NCBI GenBank assembly: GCA_938084835.1
Contig: CALKER010000005.1
Span: forward strand, 62,001-126,000
Direction of reading: 5' to 3'
Length of the DNA: 64,000 bases
DNA from: an uncultured Thermoguttaceae bacterium
GTDB taxonomy: Bacteria > Planctomycetota > Planctomycetia > Pirellulales > Thermoguttaceae
Part shown: positions 56,065 to 64,000 of the stretch, one piece after another
Layout of the letters: each line of letters opens with the position of its first letter
Numbering within the stretch: position 1 is the stretch's first letter
The notes under the pieces: model-generated
Told to the model about the DNA's origin: nothing
The model's database searches: none
Seen by the model: only the letters and a program-made list of their open reading frames with translations
Made by a program: the position numbers and the translations under genes

Positions 56065-58176
56065 GTGGGTATTCCATTGCGGATAGGGCAGAAGTCGGGC
56101 CGGAAGGTTCCTCAAGTACAGGACCTAGCTCAGAGCTCCTCGCGCCGCCGGAAAGGCAGCGGGAATCAGTCAAAGCAAGAGAGAAGTGCGAGAAAGGCAG
56201 AGGTGGTGCCACGGACTCATTCCGTCTGGAAATGGTGGAAAGCAGCTTTTCGCCCGGTGGGTTTGACGGTTGTCGGTATAGTGGTGCTTGCTGGGACGGT
56301 GTGGGCGCTTCGGGCCAGCCAATTGCCTCCTGCGGATTTCACTTTTTCTAACCTTGGGGAAATTAAAACGGTTGACCCGGCGCTTGTGACCGGTGCTTCG
56401 GAAGGTCGCGTGGTGGAGGCCCTTTTTGAGGGGCTGACCACGTGGCACGCCGAAAATTTGACCCCTCAACCAGGGGTGGCTTATCGATGGGAGATTTCAG
56501 AGGATGCGTTGACGTATAGATTCTTTCTGCGGCCGGAGGCCTGCTGGTCCGACGGAACACCCGTAACGGCAGAAGATTTCATTTGGTCATTTCGTCGGTT
56601 TCTTCATCCGGAGACCGCCGCCGAATATGCAGCAGAGCTCTGGTATATCGAAGGTGCTAAAAAGTACACTACTGGGCAGGTGGAGTTGGGTGAGCCTGTG
56701 GAAGTGGAACTTCACACAAAGCCACCAGGTGCTTTGCCTTTTGCTGCGGGAGTGATCGTACGGGGAAAACTTGTTGGGTTATGGGACCAGTCCGGCTTGC
56801 GTGTTCTCCCGGAGTGGCAGGGAGAGCTTGCGACGTGGAGTCGCGGAAAGCCAGCCTACGATTTGTCAACACCGGTGTTTTTTGTTGAGGTCGACGGCCA
56901 ACTGCGGCGCTTCCAAAAAGGAGCCCAGCTTGCGGGTACGGAGGATTACAGATGGCTTCTCTACGATTTTCAGGCGGTGGGCATCCGGGCGGTCGATCCG
57001 TATCGGCTGGAGATACGCCTGCGGCATCCGGTGCCTTATTTTTTGAGCCTTATGGGCTTTTATCCGTTCAGCCCGGTCCCTCGTCATCGTGTGGAGCGTT
57101 ATGGTTTTCCTGAGTGGACAAAGCCCGGCAAGATTGTCAGTAACGGGCCCTTTGTCCTTCAATTCCGCCGGATTCGGGACCGCATCCGTTTGGTGAAGAA
57201 TCCGTACTATTGGAATAGGGACGCTGTACGACTGGAGGTGGTGGACATTCTTGCAGTAGAGTCGTACACGACAAATTTGAATCTTTATTTTACGGAGCAA
57301 GTGGATTGGATTCCCACGGTTCCTCCGGAAGTCGTGGCCGAACTGCGGAAGCGGCGGCCAAATGAGTTTCGTTCGTTTCCGCTTTTGGGCACCTATTACT
57401 ACCTGTTAAACACAGGTCGGCCGCCGCTTGACGATGTACGAGTCCGCCGTGCTTTGGCTATGGCAATCGACCGCGAGCAAATTGTGGAGAAAGTCGTTCG
57501 GGGGGGCCAGCGACCCCTGCAAAGCATGGTCCCAGAAATCATCTCCCGTTATGTACCCGGTTACCGTCCACAACAAGGTCCCACGTTTAATGTAGCCGAG
57601 GCACGCCGCCTCTTGGCCGAGGCGGGTTACCCGGGAGGCAGGAATTTTCCCCCAATTGACATTCTCTATAACACCAGCGAGGCCCATCAGGCGATTGCTG
57701 AACTTGTTCAATCCCAGTGGCAACAACACCTAGGGATTAAAGTGGGACTCCGCAACCAGGAATGGGCGGCCTATCTTAGCAGTCGGCGGCGCGGGGAATT
57801 TTCCGTCGCCCGTGCCGGTTGGATCGGAGATTACGTAGATCCCGTTACCTTCCTGGATATGTTTTCGGGCGAAAGCCCACTTAATAACACCCGGTGGAAT
57901 AACCCCGAGTATAATCAGCTGTTGGAAGAGGCTCGCCTAGAGCGAGATCCCTTAGTACGATTGCAGCTTTTGGAACGGGCGGAACGCATCTTGATGGACG
58001 AATTGCCGGCGATTCCTCTTTACGAATATGTTTCGCAGAATTTGGTGCGGCCTTACGTCCGGGGATTTTTCGACAATCCTAAAGACTTTCATCCCCTGAA
58101 ATACATTTGGATCGATCAGCAGCTTAAACAGGCGATTTTCCGCAAGGAGGGGCTGGGGGTGCTTTTTGGCTGGTAG
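56065..58176 (+). CDS. Membrane-anchored oligopeptide ABC transporter substrate-binding protein (SBP family 5)
   Basis: The frame runs from GTG 56065 (703 residues); a later in-frame GTG near 56206 is possible, and no start has a strong ribosome site. A polar, basic N-terminus of ~60 residues precedes one membrane helix (VGLTVVGIVVLAGTVWAL), so the protein is anchored by a helix and not by lipid. The SBP_bac_5 domain follows: TVDPALVTGASEGRVVEALF, YRFFLRPEACWSDGTPVTAE, IVSNGPFVLQF, YYLLNTGRPPLDDVRVRRAL with AMAIDREQI, and AGWIGDYVDPVTFLDMF near the end. These are the standard OppA/DppA signatures. It lies 32 bp upstream of an OppB-type permease, clearly as an operon. It presumably binds oligopeptides in the periplasm. 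Confidence 0.9.
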   Translation: MGIPLRIGQKSGRKVPQVQDLAQSSSRRRKGSGNQSKQERSARKAEVVPRTHSVWKWWKAAFRPVGLTVVGIVVLAGTVWALRASQLPPADFTFSNLGEIKTVDPALVTGASEGRVVEALFEGLTTWHAENLTPQPGVAYRWEISEDALTYRFFLRPEACWSDGTPVTAEDFIWSFRRFLHPETAAEYAAELWYIEGAKKYTTGQVELGEPVEVELHTKPPGALPFAAGVIVRGKLVGLWDQSGLRVLPEWQGELATWSRGKPAYDLSTPVFFVEVDGQLRRFQKGAQLAGTEDYRWLLYDFQAVGIRAVDPYRLEIRLRHPVPYFLSLMGFYPFSPVPRHRVERYGFPEWTKPGKIVSNGPFVLQFRRIRDRIRLVKNPYYWNRDAVRLEVVDILAVESYTTNLNLYFTEQVDWIPTVPPEVVAELRKRRPNEFRSFPLLGTYYYLLNTGRPPLDDVRVRRALAMAIDREQIVEKVVRGGQRPLQSMVPEIISRYVPGYRPQQGPTFNVAEARRLLAEAGYPGGRNFPPIDILYNTSEAHQAIAELVQSQWQQHLGIKVGLRNQEWAAYLSSRRRGEFSVARAGWIGDYVDPVTFLDMFSGESPLNNTRWNNPEYNQLLEEARLERDPLVRLQLLERAERILMDELPAIPLYEYVSQNLVRPYVRGFFDNPKDFHPLKYIWIDQQLKQAIFRKEGLGVLFGW

Positions 58177-58208
58177 GGCTAGGCCCAAACTGAGGGGAAG
58201 GAGCCAGA

Positions 58209-59129
58209 ATGATTTTCCGCTTTCTGCTCCGGCGGTTACTTTGGCTTGTGGTAACCCTGTGGGTTGTGTTTACGATATCTTTTTTCCTGATGCGGGCGGT
58301 TCCCGGTGGGCCGTTTGATCGCGAGCGGCAACTTGATCCCCAGGTGGAAGCCAATTTACGCGCCCGTTACCAGCTGGATCAACCGCTTTGGCGACAATAT
58401 TTGGGCGAATTGGGTCGGGTGGCCCGCGGAGATCTCGGGTATAGTTATCGCTTAGCAGACTTTCGGGTCAGCGAAATAATCCTCCAGGGGCTGCCGATTT
58501 CGGCGTCGGTGGGGGTGTTGGGACTGGCTATGGCGGTTGTTCTCGGGCTCAGCGCCGGATGTGCCTCGGCAGTGTGCCGTGGCAGTGTTGTGGATGTGGG
58601 GTTAATGATACTTGCCACGGTGGGAATTGCTCTCCCCAGTTTTGTCATCGCCGGAGTGGCAATCATCCTCTTCGTGTTCCTCATTCCCCTCTTCCCAGCG
58701 GCAGGATGGGGGAGTTGGTCCCACCTGATTTTGCCGGCGTTTTGCGTTGGGGCACCTTATTCGGCCTCGATTGCGCGGCTAGCACGAACAGCTTTGCTGG
58801 AGGTTTTGTCTCAAGAGTACATCCGTACAGCATATGCGAAGGGTGTGGGCACGGGCGGCGTGGTGTTTCGTCACGCTATGAAGCTAGCACTATTGCCGGT
58901 GGTGTCCTATCTGGGACCAGCTGCTGCGGGGATCCTCACCGGTTCGGTGGTGGTGGAAAAAATCTTTAGTTTACCTGGTCTTGGTGTCCACTTCGTGGAA
59001 GCAGCCACCCAGCGCGACTATACGCTCGCCATGGGACTTATCCTGGTGTACACATTGCTTCTTTTCATTCTCAACACGATCGTCGACCTGTGTTACCGCC
59101 TCTTAGATCCGCGGGTGGAAATTGCGTAA
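58209..59129 (+). CDS. Oligopeptide-type ABC transporter permease (OppB/DppB family)
   Basis: The 306-residue product starts at ATG 58209, with AAGGAG upstream. It has six membrane helices, the OppB-type N-terminal motif (RFLLRRLLWLVVTLWVVFTI, MRAVPGGPFD), and the YQLDQPLWRQYLGELGRVAR-GDLGYSY segment typical of this family. The EAA loop that contacts the ATPase reads YIRTAYAKGVGTGGVVFRHA. The end, YRLLDPRVEIA, is the common OppB finish. An OppC permease and OppD/F ATPases would be expected next, but the following 800 bases are non-coding, so these partners must be elsewhere or lost. Confidence 0.93.
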   Translation: MIFRFLLRRLLWLVVTLWVVFTISFFLMRAVPGGPFDRERQLDPQVEANLRARYQLDQPLWRQYLGELGRVARGDLGYSYRLADFRVSEIILQGLPISASVGVLGLAMAVVLGLSAGCASAVCRGSVVDVGLMILATVGIALPSFVIAGVAIILFVFLIPLFPAAGWGSWSHLILPAFCVGAPYSASIARLARTALLEVLSQEYIRTAYAKGVGTGGVVFRHAMKLALLPVVSYLGPAAAGILTGSVVVEKIFSLPGLGVHFVEAATQRDYTLAMGLILVYTLLLFILNTIVDLCYRLLDPRVEIA

Positions 59130-59940
59130 CACCGCCATTCAAGAAGGGGATACACATACTGGCTGCGTTGACTTTTACCGTTGAAGTTGCCGGTCTCGTC
59201 GTGAATGGTAACTTGGAGCGTAGTGGGGACGCGGCGCTAGGTCCACAAACCCTCTTAGGTCGAGAAAAGTGGTTGCCAATGTGATCCCTGCCCTCTCCCG
59301 AACTTCTTTCCGCACCTGCTTACTTGAATGACTTCCTGCACCAGAGTGCGTTTCGGTGCCGAAAGTTAGGTTCGAATCGCGGCCAATTTTTAGCGTTTAG
59401 GGATCCTCTGTACCGGTACCTCCTTGATTTCTGTTGCGGGCAAATCCTCGATTGACGTTTCTAAAGCTTTGGGGCACTTCTGGGGATAGCCGGCTCAGGC
59501 GATGGGAATGCTCTGCGCTTAGGGTTGGATGGCAGTCAGGCAAAATGGCCGGAAAAATTCGGAAATCCGTTAGCTTGCAAACTTCGGGCTGAGTTTCAAG
59601 AATGAAAAGACCGGGTAGGAGAGAGATTTTTTAACTTCCCAAAAAGAGTCTGCCGAGGCCGTCGTGGCAGAAGATTTTCACCGCCCGACCGCAACCTTCC
59701 ACACTTGGGCCCTTGGCGCAAGCCATACTTAAGAAAGGTTGCTGTCGGTGCCTCCATTGGCCTTTTGAGTGCGGCTCATGGGCCGGGGGCACGCCCGCGA
59801 AAGTCTCACAGAAGCATTGCTCCGGTCGCCCGTTCCCCGCAGGTACATGGGTGTTTTAGCACCAGTGGGATTCGTGCCGCGCACCTCGATGGCAGTCGTT
59901 TTGCCTTGATCTATCGCGCTTTTTGGTGGGAGAGCTCAGC
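59130..59940. other. Non-coding gap after oppB
   Basis: 811 bases where oppC would normally begin. I looked for permease or ATPase motifs in all frames shown by eye and found none. No terminator is obvious. Confidence 0.5.
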
Positions 59941-61677
59941 ATGCGCAGTCAGGAAGTAAAAGTGAAGGTGGTTCCAACCGCTTGCGATCGAGCTATGCGA
60001 GGCTTGATCATCCTGTCGGTAGTGGCCGGATGGCTCTTCGGAAGAGTTTGCGCAACGGCCGCTGAAGAGATCACGGGTTTATCGGTGGCGGCGGTAAGTT
60101 TCCAAGAGGATTCTCAGCCCAGTTCGGGGGGAACAACCCCACCGGTGGAAGAAACCGCTGGCGAGCAAAAGCCGGCTGAGGCCCCTTCCGCGCCGCAACC
60201 GGCGCCGGCAGCCCAGCCTCCGGCATCGGCCCAGCCTCCTGCAGAAAGTCAGCCTCCGGCTGCTCCTCCAAAGCCATCGGGCGCAATCCAAATCCCGCAA
60301 AGCGAAATCTACGAGGTCCGGGCCGAGCTGTTCAAATTGGAAGTATCCCTCTCCGGGAAATTCCACCCGGCGCATGCCGCGGAAATCGTCCTCCGCCCCA
60401 AAACCTGGAGCACTTTTCGTGTGGTGCGGGCTGTGGAGCACGGAACCCCCGTGAAAAAGGATGATGTGCTCATCGAATTCGACTCGGCCCGGATGGCGGA
60501 AGCCTTAGCAGAGCAACAGCGCAAGGTGCAGCTGGCCGCGGTGAGTCTGAAACGGGCCGAGGAAGAGCTCCGCTTTTTCGAAGCGACGGTGCCCCTTGAT
60601 CTCGCCGCTGCCCGGGAAGCGAAACGGAATGCCGACGAGGACTGGGAATACTTCACGAATGTTGACCGACCGCATATGGAAAAACGGGCACATTTCTCCG
60701 CGGAAATTGCCCGGTGGTATTTGGAGTACGCCCAGGAGGAACTGCGACAGCTTGAGAAAATGTACCAAGCGGATGATTTGACTGATGAAACCGAAGAGAT
60801 CATCCTGCGCCGCCAGCGCAATAACGTGCGGCTTGCCGAGATGGATGTGGAGGAATCACAAAAACGCTTAAACGAGCTTCTGAAATTCACCCTTCCGCGG
60901 ACAACGCAGAGTCGGGAGCGGGCCTTTCAGCGATCGGAGCCGGCCTGGCGCTATGCGGAAGCGACCCTACCCTTGGCGATTACCACAGCCAAGGTCAATT
61001 TAGAAGAGGCCCGCGCCGCTTATGAACGGGAGCAAAAACGACTCCAGGAGCTTGAGGCAGACCGCGAATTGATGGTCATCCGCGCCCCAATCGATGGGAT
61101 TGTTTACTATGGGCGTATTACCCGCGGGTCATGGTCTCCTGGCACGGTCTCCGATCAATTTATGCCGGGAACTTCCGTTGATGCTAACAAAGTGTTGATG
61201 ACCGTTGTTCAACTGCGACCACTGCTGGCGTGGGTGGAGGTGCCGGAAAATCGCGTGGCTCGGGTGCGCGCGGGACTGACAGGCACTGCAGAACTGCCGA
61301 CTTTACCTGGGGCATACTTGCCCGCCAAGGTGCTCGAGGTTGTTTCGGTACCTATTCGCGAAGGTACCTATGCCGCCAAGGTGCAGGTGGAAGTTCCCGA
61401 GGAGGCTTTTCTGGTTGGCCCCGGGGCCACGTGCCAAATCCGGTTCCTCCCGTATGTCAAGCAACGCACTTTGGTAGTGCCGGCCACCGCTATCGGCAGT
61501 GATGAACTCGATCCAGCCAAGAAGTACGTATGGCGGCTTGATGCTGGTCGTCTCGTTCGCCAGCCGGTCACCTTGGGAGAGAGAAGCAACGATCGTGTAG
61601 AAATCTTGGACGGTATCGTGGCCGGAGATAAGATTCTCCGCAACTACACCGCGGCCGATCGCTTTCGCGGTCAGTAG
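59941..61677 (+). CDS. HlyD-type periplasmic adaptor with a Pro/Ala-rich N-terminal linker
   Basis: The 578-residue product starts at ATG 59941, with GGGAGA upstream; a TTG at 59923 is less likely. A signal peptide (LIILSVVAGWLFGRVCATAA) is followed by a ~75-residue Pro/Ala/Gln linker. The adaptor part has the lipoyl half-motifs WSTFRVVRAVEHGTPVKKDD and IRAPIDGIVYYGRITRGSW. Between them is a long alpha-hairpin (about residues 185-380) rich in Glu, Arg and Gln. A beta-barrel and membrane-proximal domain follow. Such adaptors join an inner-membrane pump to an outer-membrane channel, yet no ABC or RND transporter gene is next to it. It shares direction with the exported toroid gene 262 bp downstream. 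Confidence 0.87.
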   Translation: MRSQEVKVKVVPTACDRAMRGLIILSVVAGWLFGRVCATAAEEITGLSVAAVSFQEDSQPSSGGTTPPVEETAGEQKPAEAPSAPQPAPAAQPPASAQPPAESQPPAAPPKPSGAIQIPQSEIYEVRAELFKLEVSLSGKFHPAHAAEIVLRPKTWSTFRVVRAVEHGTPVKKDDVLIEFDSARMAEALAEQQRKVQLAAVSLKRAEEELRFFEATVPLDLAAAREAKRNADEDWEYFTNVDRPHMEKRAHFSAEIARWYLEYAQEELRQLEKMYQADDLTDETEEIILRRQRNNVRLAEMDVEESQKRLNELLKFTLPRTTQSRERAFQRSEPAWRYAEATLPLAITTAKVNLEEARAAYEREQKRLQELEADRELMVIRAPIDGIVYYGRITRGSWSPGTVSDQFMPGTSVDANKVLMTVVQLRPLLAWVEVPENRVARVRAGLTGTAELPTLPGAYLPAKVLEVVSVPIREGTYAAKVQVEVPEEAFLVGPGATCQIRFLPYVKQRTLVVPATAIGSDELDPAKKYVWRLDAGRLVRQPVTLGERSNDRVEILDGIVAGDKILRNYTAADRFRGQ

Positions 61678-61715
61678 TTGTCAACACTTCTAACCGGCGG
61701 AATTCCGAGGAATAA

Positions 61716-61745
61716 CCCCGGCAACCTGCACGGGAGGTTGCGGGG
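61716..61745 (+). other. Stable GC-rich hairpin between the adaptor and toroid genes
   Basis: CCCC-G-GCAACCT (61716-61727) pairs with AGGTTGC-GGGG (61735-61745), an 11-bp stem with one bulged G and a 7-nt loop. No T-run follows, so it is not a standard terminator. It could stabilise the adaptor mRNA or act as an attenuator for the next gene. Confidence 0.45.
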
Positions 61746-61939
61746 GACCTGGGGGATTTTACCTGCGGGGGCGACGGCCGGAGGGCACCCCGGGCGCCGG
61801 CGCCGCAACAATTTTACTTCCCGGGGCGGCAGCCGCAGATCCGTTGGGATGTGTGAGGCCCCGAGTTCCGCCCAAGCGGTTCCGCTAGGTGTGGACAACA
61901 ACAGATCCGGCTTTTAGGGAACACCGCGGGAGGCGTGTC

Positions 61940-63307
61940 GTGCACCATAAAAGTAAGGTTTGGCCTTTGGACTTGCTTTTTGCCATTGCGCTTGTAAGCT
62001 TCGCCTTTGGAGTGGCGATGCCCCACACCGGGGCATTGGCAGACGCCGCGGAGCAAGATCAGCCACCTGTTACCGACGGGCGAGCGACTTTTGACGTAGT
62101 GCAACCACAGCGGCCATCGAGCTTACCGCTCAATGTGGGAAGGCTCCAAGTTTCCACCGCAGGTCGGGGAGGCTGGCCTGCCAATGTGGAAGAGGCCATT
62201 GATCGAGGTGTGGCCTTCCTCCTTGCGCGGCAAAATCCGAACGGCTCCTGGGGTTCAGCCCGGAACACGAAAGGCATCAACGTCTACGCCCCTGTGCCCG
62301 GTGCCCATCACGCATTTCGGGCAGCCGTCACCGGGTTGTGCACAGCAGCGCTTGTGGAAAGTGCCAAGCACTCCGAAGATGTTGACCAAGCCCTGCGACG
62401 GGCTGAGGATTGGTTTGAGCGGGAACTTCCCCATCTCCGACGTGCCACCCCTGCTGCCATCTATAACGTGTGGGGGCATGCCTACGCGATTCAAGGGTTG
62501 CTGCGGCTCATGGGGCGACCGGGACGAACCACCGACAGCCAGGAGCGACTTCGGGCGCTTGTGGCAAGCCAAATTGAACTCCTCTGCCGCTACGAGGTCG
62601 TCGGTGGAGGTTGGGCTTATTACGACTTTAATATCGGGAGCCAAAAGCCGGCTGGTGAGCCGTTAGCTTTTGTGACATCCACTGTGCTGGTGGCCCTCTA
62701 CGAAGCCAACCAGGCGGGGTTTGAGATTCCAAGCGATGTGGTGGATCGGGCGCTGAAGTCGATTATTCGTCAACGCAAGCCCGACTTCACGTACCTTTAT
62801 GATGAGAGGTTCCTATTCTATCCGATGCGACCCATAAACCGGCCTGGGGGCAGCCTTGGTCGGTCCCAGGCTTGCAACTTCGCTACCCGCCTGTGGGGCG
62901 ACCCCGCAGTAACGGATGAAGTCGTGGAAGATTGGCTTCGGAGGCTGATCGAACGCAATGGCTGGCTTGATATGGGCCGCAAACGACCCTTGCCGCACGA
63001 ATCCTGGTTTGCCGTGGCCGGCTATTTTTTCTATTACGGCCATTACTATGCTGCCCGGTGCTTGGAGTTGCTCCCAGCAGAAAAGCGGGAACATTTTGCC
63101 CGGCCGATTGCCGAAATGTTGGTGCGGCTTCAGGAGAAGGACGGCTCGTGGTGGGATTTTCCGCTTTATGACTACCACCAGCAATATGGGACGGCTTTTG
63201 CGCTTATGACTCTGGTCCGATGTCGGGCGCAAACCCCGGCTAGCCTTCTTGCAAGTCCTACACCAGTGACGCAACACAGTGACGCTTCGGCTTTTCCCAT
63301 TCCCTAA
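61940..63307 (+). CDS. Exported prenyltransferase/squalene-cyclase-like toroid protein
   Basis: I start at GTG 61940, with GGGAGG 6 nt upstream (455 residues); the frame is open from GTG 61889. A signal peptide is visible (LLFAIALVSFAFGVAMP). The body is an alpha/alpha toroid with QW-like repeats: AIDRGVAFLLARQNPNGSWG, then AVTGLCTAALVESA, WGHAYAIQGLLRLMG, FVTSTVLVALYEANQAGFEI and MLVRLQEKDGSWWDF. Striking conserved-looking sites are GGGWAYYDF, QACNFATRLWGD and HESWFAVAGYFFYYGHYYA. There is no DxDD motif, so it is not a normal squalene-hopene cyclase, and its export argues against lipid precursors as substrate. Similar exported toroid proteins are widespread in planctomycetes with unknown function. 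It follows the HlyD-type adaptor gene. Confidence 0.82.
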   Translation: MHHKSKVWPLDLLFAIALVSFAFGVAMPHTGALADAAEQDQPPVTDGRATFDVVQPQRPSSLPLNVGRLQVSTAGRGGWPANVEEAIDRGVAFLLARQNPNGSWGSARNTKGINVYAPVPGAHHAFRAAVTGLCTAALVESAKHSEDVDQALRRAEDWFERELPHLRRATPAAIYNVWGHAYAIQGLLRLMGRPGRTTDSQERLRALVASQIELLCRYEVVGGGWAYYDFNIGSQKPAGEPLAFVTSTVLVALYEANQAGFEIPSDVVDRALKSIIRQRKPDFTYLYDERFLFYPMRPINRPGGSLGRSQACNFATRLWGDPAVTDEVVEDWLRRLIERNGWLDMGRKRPLPHESWFAVAGYFFYYGHYYAARCLELLPAEKREHFARPIAEMLVRLQEKDGSWWDFPLYDYHQQYGTAFALMTLVRCRAQTPASLLASPTPVTQHSDASAFPIP

Positions 63308-63507
63308 CAGGGGGTTGGTCGACCTCACATGATGCTGGCAAGTCGCGAACGAGGGGCTTTATTCACAAATTTGACTTCTCGCAAGCCAACAGAACCCTTT
63401 TTTAGGAGAAAGGAATAGACCCGAAGGGGGGGTGGCGCAGGGACTTCCCATCGTGCTGCGGGGTGTCAGCAAAGGGAAACTATTGTCTCCAGGGGGCTCT
63501 CGGGTTT

Positions 63508-64000
63508 CTAAGAACGTCCTTCTCGCCGCGCCGTGATCTGCTGCAGCAGCTCGCCCACATCACGATAAGCGAAATCGATGGCAGCCAGGGCCGAGAGGTG
63601 CTCCTCCGCTGCGTCCAAATCACCTAAATCGAGCGCCAGTTTGCCGGCTAAGTAACGGCCAAGCTTCAAGGACTCCACGTCGCGATCACCGATTTCTTTT
63701 AGAGCTTCGTTATAGTGCTGCAACGCCAACTTATTTTGCTTAATCGCCTGAAAGCACTGGCCAAGCTCCAACAAGCACGCGGCACGATGACGCGGATCCG
63801 TTCGTGCCTTTTGAAACTCGGTGATAGCTTCCGACCACCGCTCGGCCTGCTTATAGCGAAGTGCCAATTCGAAGTGGAAAGAGGTATGTGTGGGGAATCG
63901 CTCCACCCGCCGACGGAAAAGCTCAATTTCTTTCTCCGCCACCTGCTTTTCCAGCGCGGCGATCTGCTCTGGCGAAACACCCTCCGCTTCCATCTGCTGA
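63508..64000 (-). CDS. TPR protein, C-terminal part (cut by window end)
   Basis: The frame is open through base 64000: two Gln codons precede the Met at 63993, so that Met is probably internal. The visible 164 codons are helical, with TPR units HTSFHFELALRYKQAERWSE-AITEFQKA, AACLLELGQCFQAIKQNKLA-LQHYNEAL and LGRYLAGKLALDLGDLDAAE. A short coiled coil (QIAALEKQVAEKEIELFRRR) precedes them. The C-terminus ends basic (TARREGRS). Such proteins act as protein-binding scaffolds; the partner cannot be named. The 200 bp between its stop and the toroid gene hold no gene. Confidence 0.85.
   Translation of the reverse strand, partial: QQMEAEGVSPEQIAALEKQVAEKEIELFRRRVERFPTHTSFHFELALRYKQAERWSEAITEFQKARTDPRHRAACLLELGQCFQAIKQNKLALQHYNEALKEIGDRDVESLKLGRYLAGKLALDLGDLDAAEEHLSALAAIDFAYRDVGELLQQITARREGRS

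Noticed and set aside
61889..61939. Longer N-terminus of the exported toroid protein from GTG 61889
   Set aside because: GTG 61940 has GGGAGG at the right distance and directly precedes the signal peptide.

Overview
ORGANISM. The window reads as chromosomal DNA of a planctomycete (Pirellulales-like; the genus cannot be told from this). The main evidence is two DUF1559 major pseudopilin-like proteins starting with the FTLVELLVVIAIIGILIALL-type helix and an AAREAARR tail, each near a small transthyretin-like lipoprotein. Exported alpha/alpha-toroid proteins, a very long secretin-N repeat protein and many long non-coding gaps fit the same group. Real starts are usually ATG or GTG, often with a clear GGAGG-type ribosome site, and sigma70-like promoters are recognisable. 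I see no phage, insertion sequence, CRISPR array or rRNA.

LAYOUT. 1-576: 5' part of trpC (minus). 2107-10293: one giant gene for a ~2,730-residue envelope protein with about 31 secretin N-type modules and no secretin barrel. 10778-11746: exported EF-hand protein (minus). 12474-24405: a type II secretion/type IV pilus-like assembly cluster in the order gspE-F-G-H-I-J-K, an L/PilM-N-like protein, an M/PilO-P-like protein and a small NTF2-like membrane protein. No gspD, prepilin peptidase or separate gspC is present. 24896-27020: CPBP membrane protease and a secreted clan-A glycoside hydrolase (minus). 27806-28619: two TatA/B-type proteins. 29593: tRNA-Val(CAC). 30942-34232: carB. 34403-35392: cytoplasmic prenyltransferase-like toroid protein. 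35808-40960 (minus): BON protein, glgB and an RNase HI-like protein that has lost its active site. 42746-43186: secreted Cys-rich 11-residue repeat protein. 44624-52187: two DUF1559/lipoprotein modules flanking a membrane protein and an SGNH hydrolase. 52854-54332: DUF1566 (Lcl) protein. 55055: tRNA-Ser(GCT). 56065-59129: oligopeptide-type binding protein plus one permease. 59941-63307: HlyD-type adaptor and an exported toroid protein. 63508-64000: TPR protein cut by the window end.

HOW IT MAY WORK TOGETHER. The pseudopilus cluster has every inner-membrane and pseudopilin part of a T2SS except the outer-membrane secretin. Directly upstream on the same strand is a protein made almost wholly of the secretin domain type that normally docks to the inner-membrane platform. 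The last large cluster protein ends in a region resembling the GspC/PilP domain that binds secretin N0. My main proposal is that the giant protein is a long periplasmic conduit or tether for this machine, suited to the enlarged planctomycete periplasm. This is inference; the sequence shows the repeats, the missing barrel and the neighbourhood.

LIMITS. Domain calls come from reading motifs, not from database searches. Roughly a quarter of the window is non-coding by my reading, and I could not test it for decayed genes or structured RNAs.
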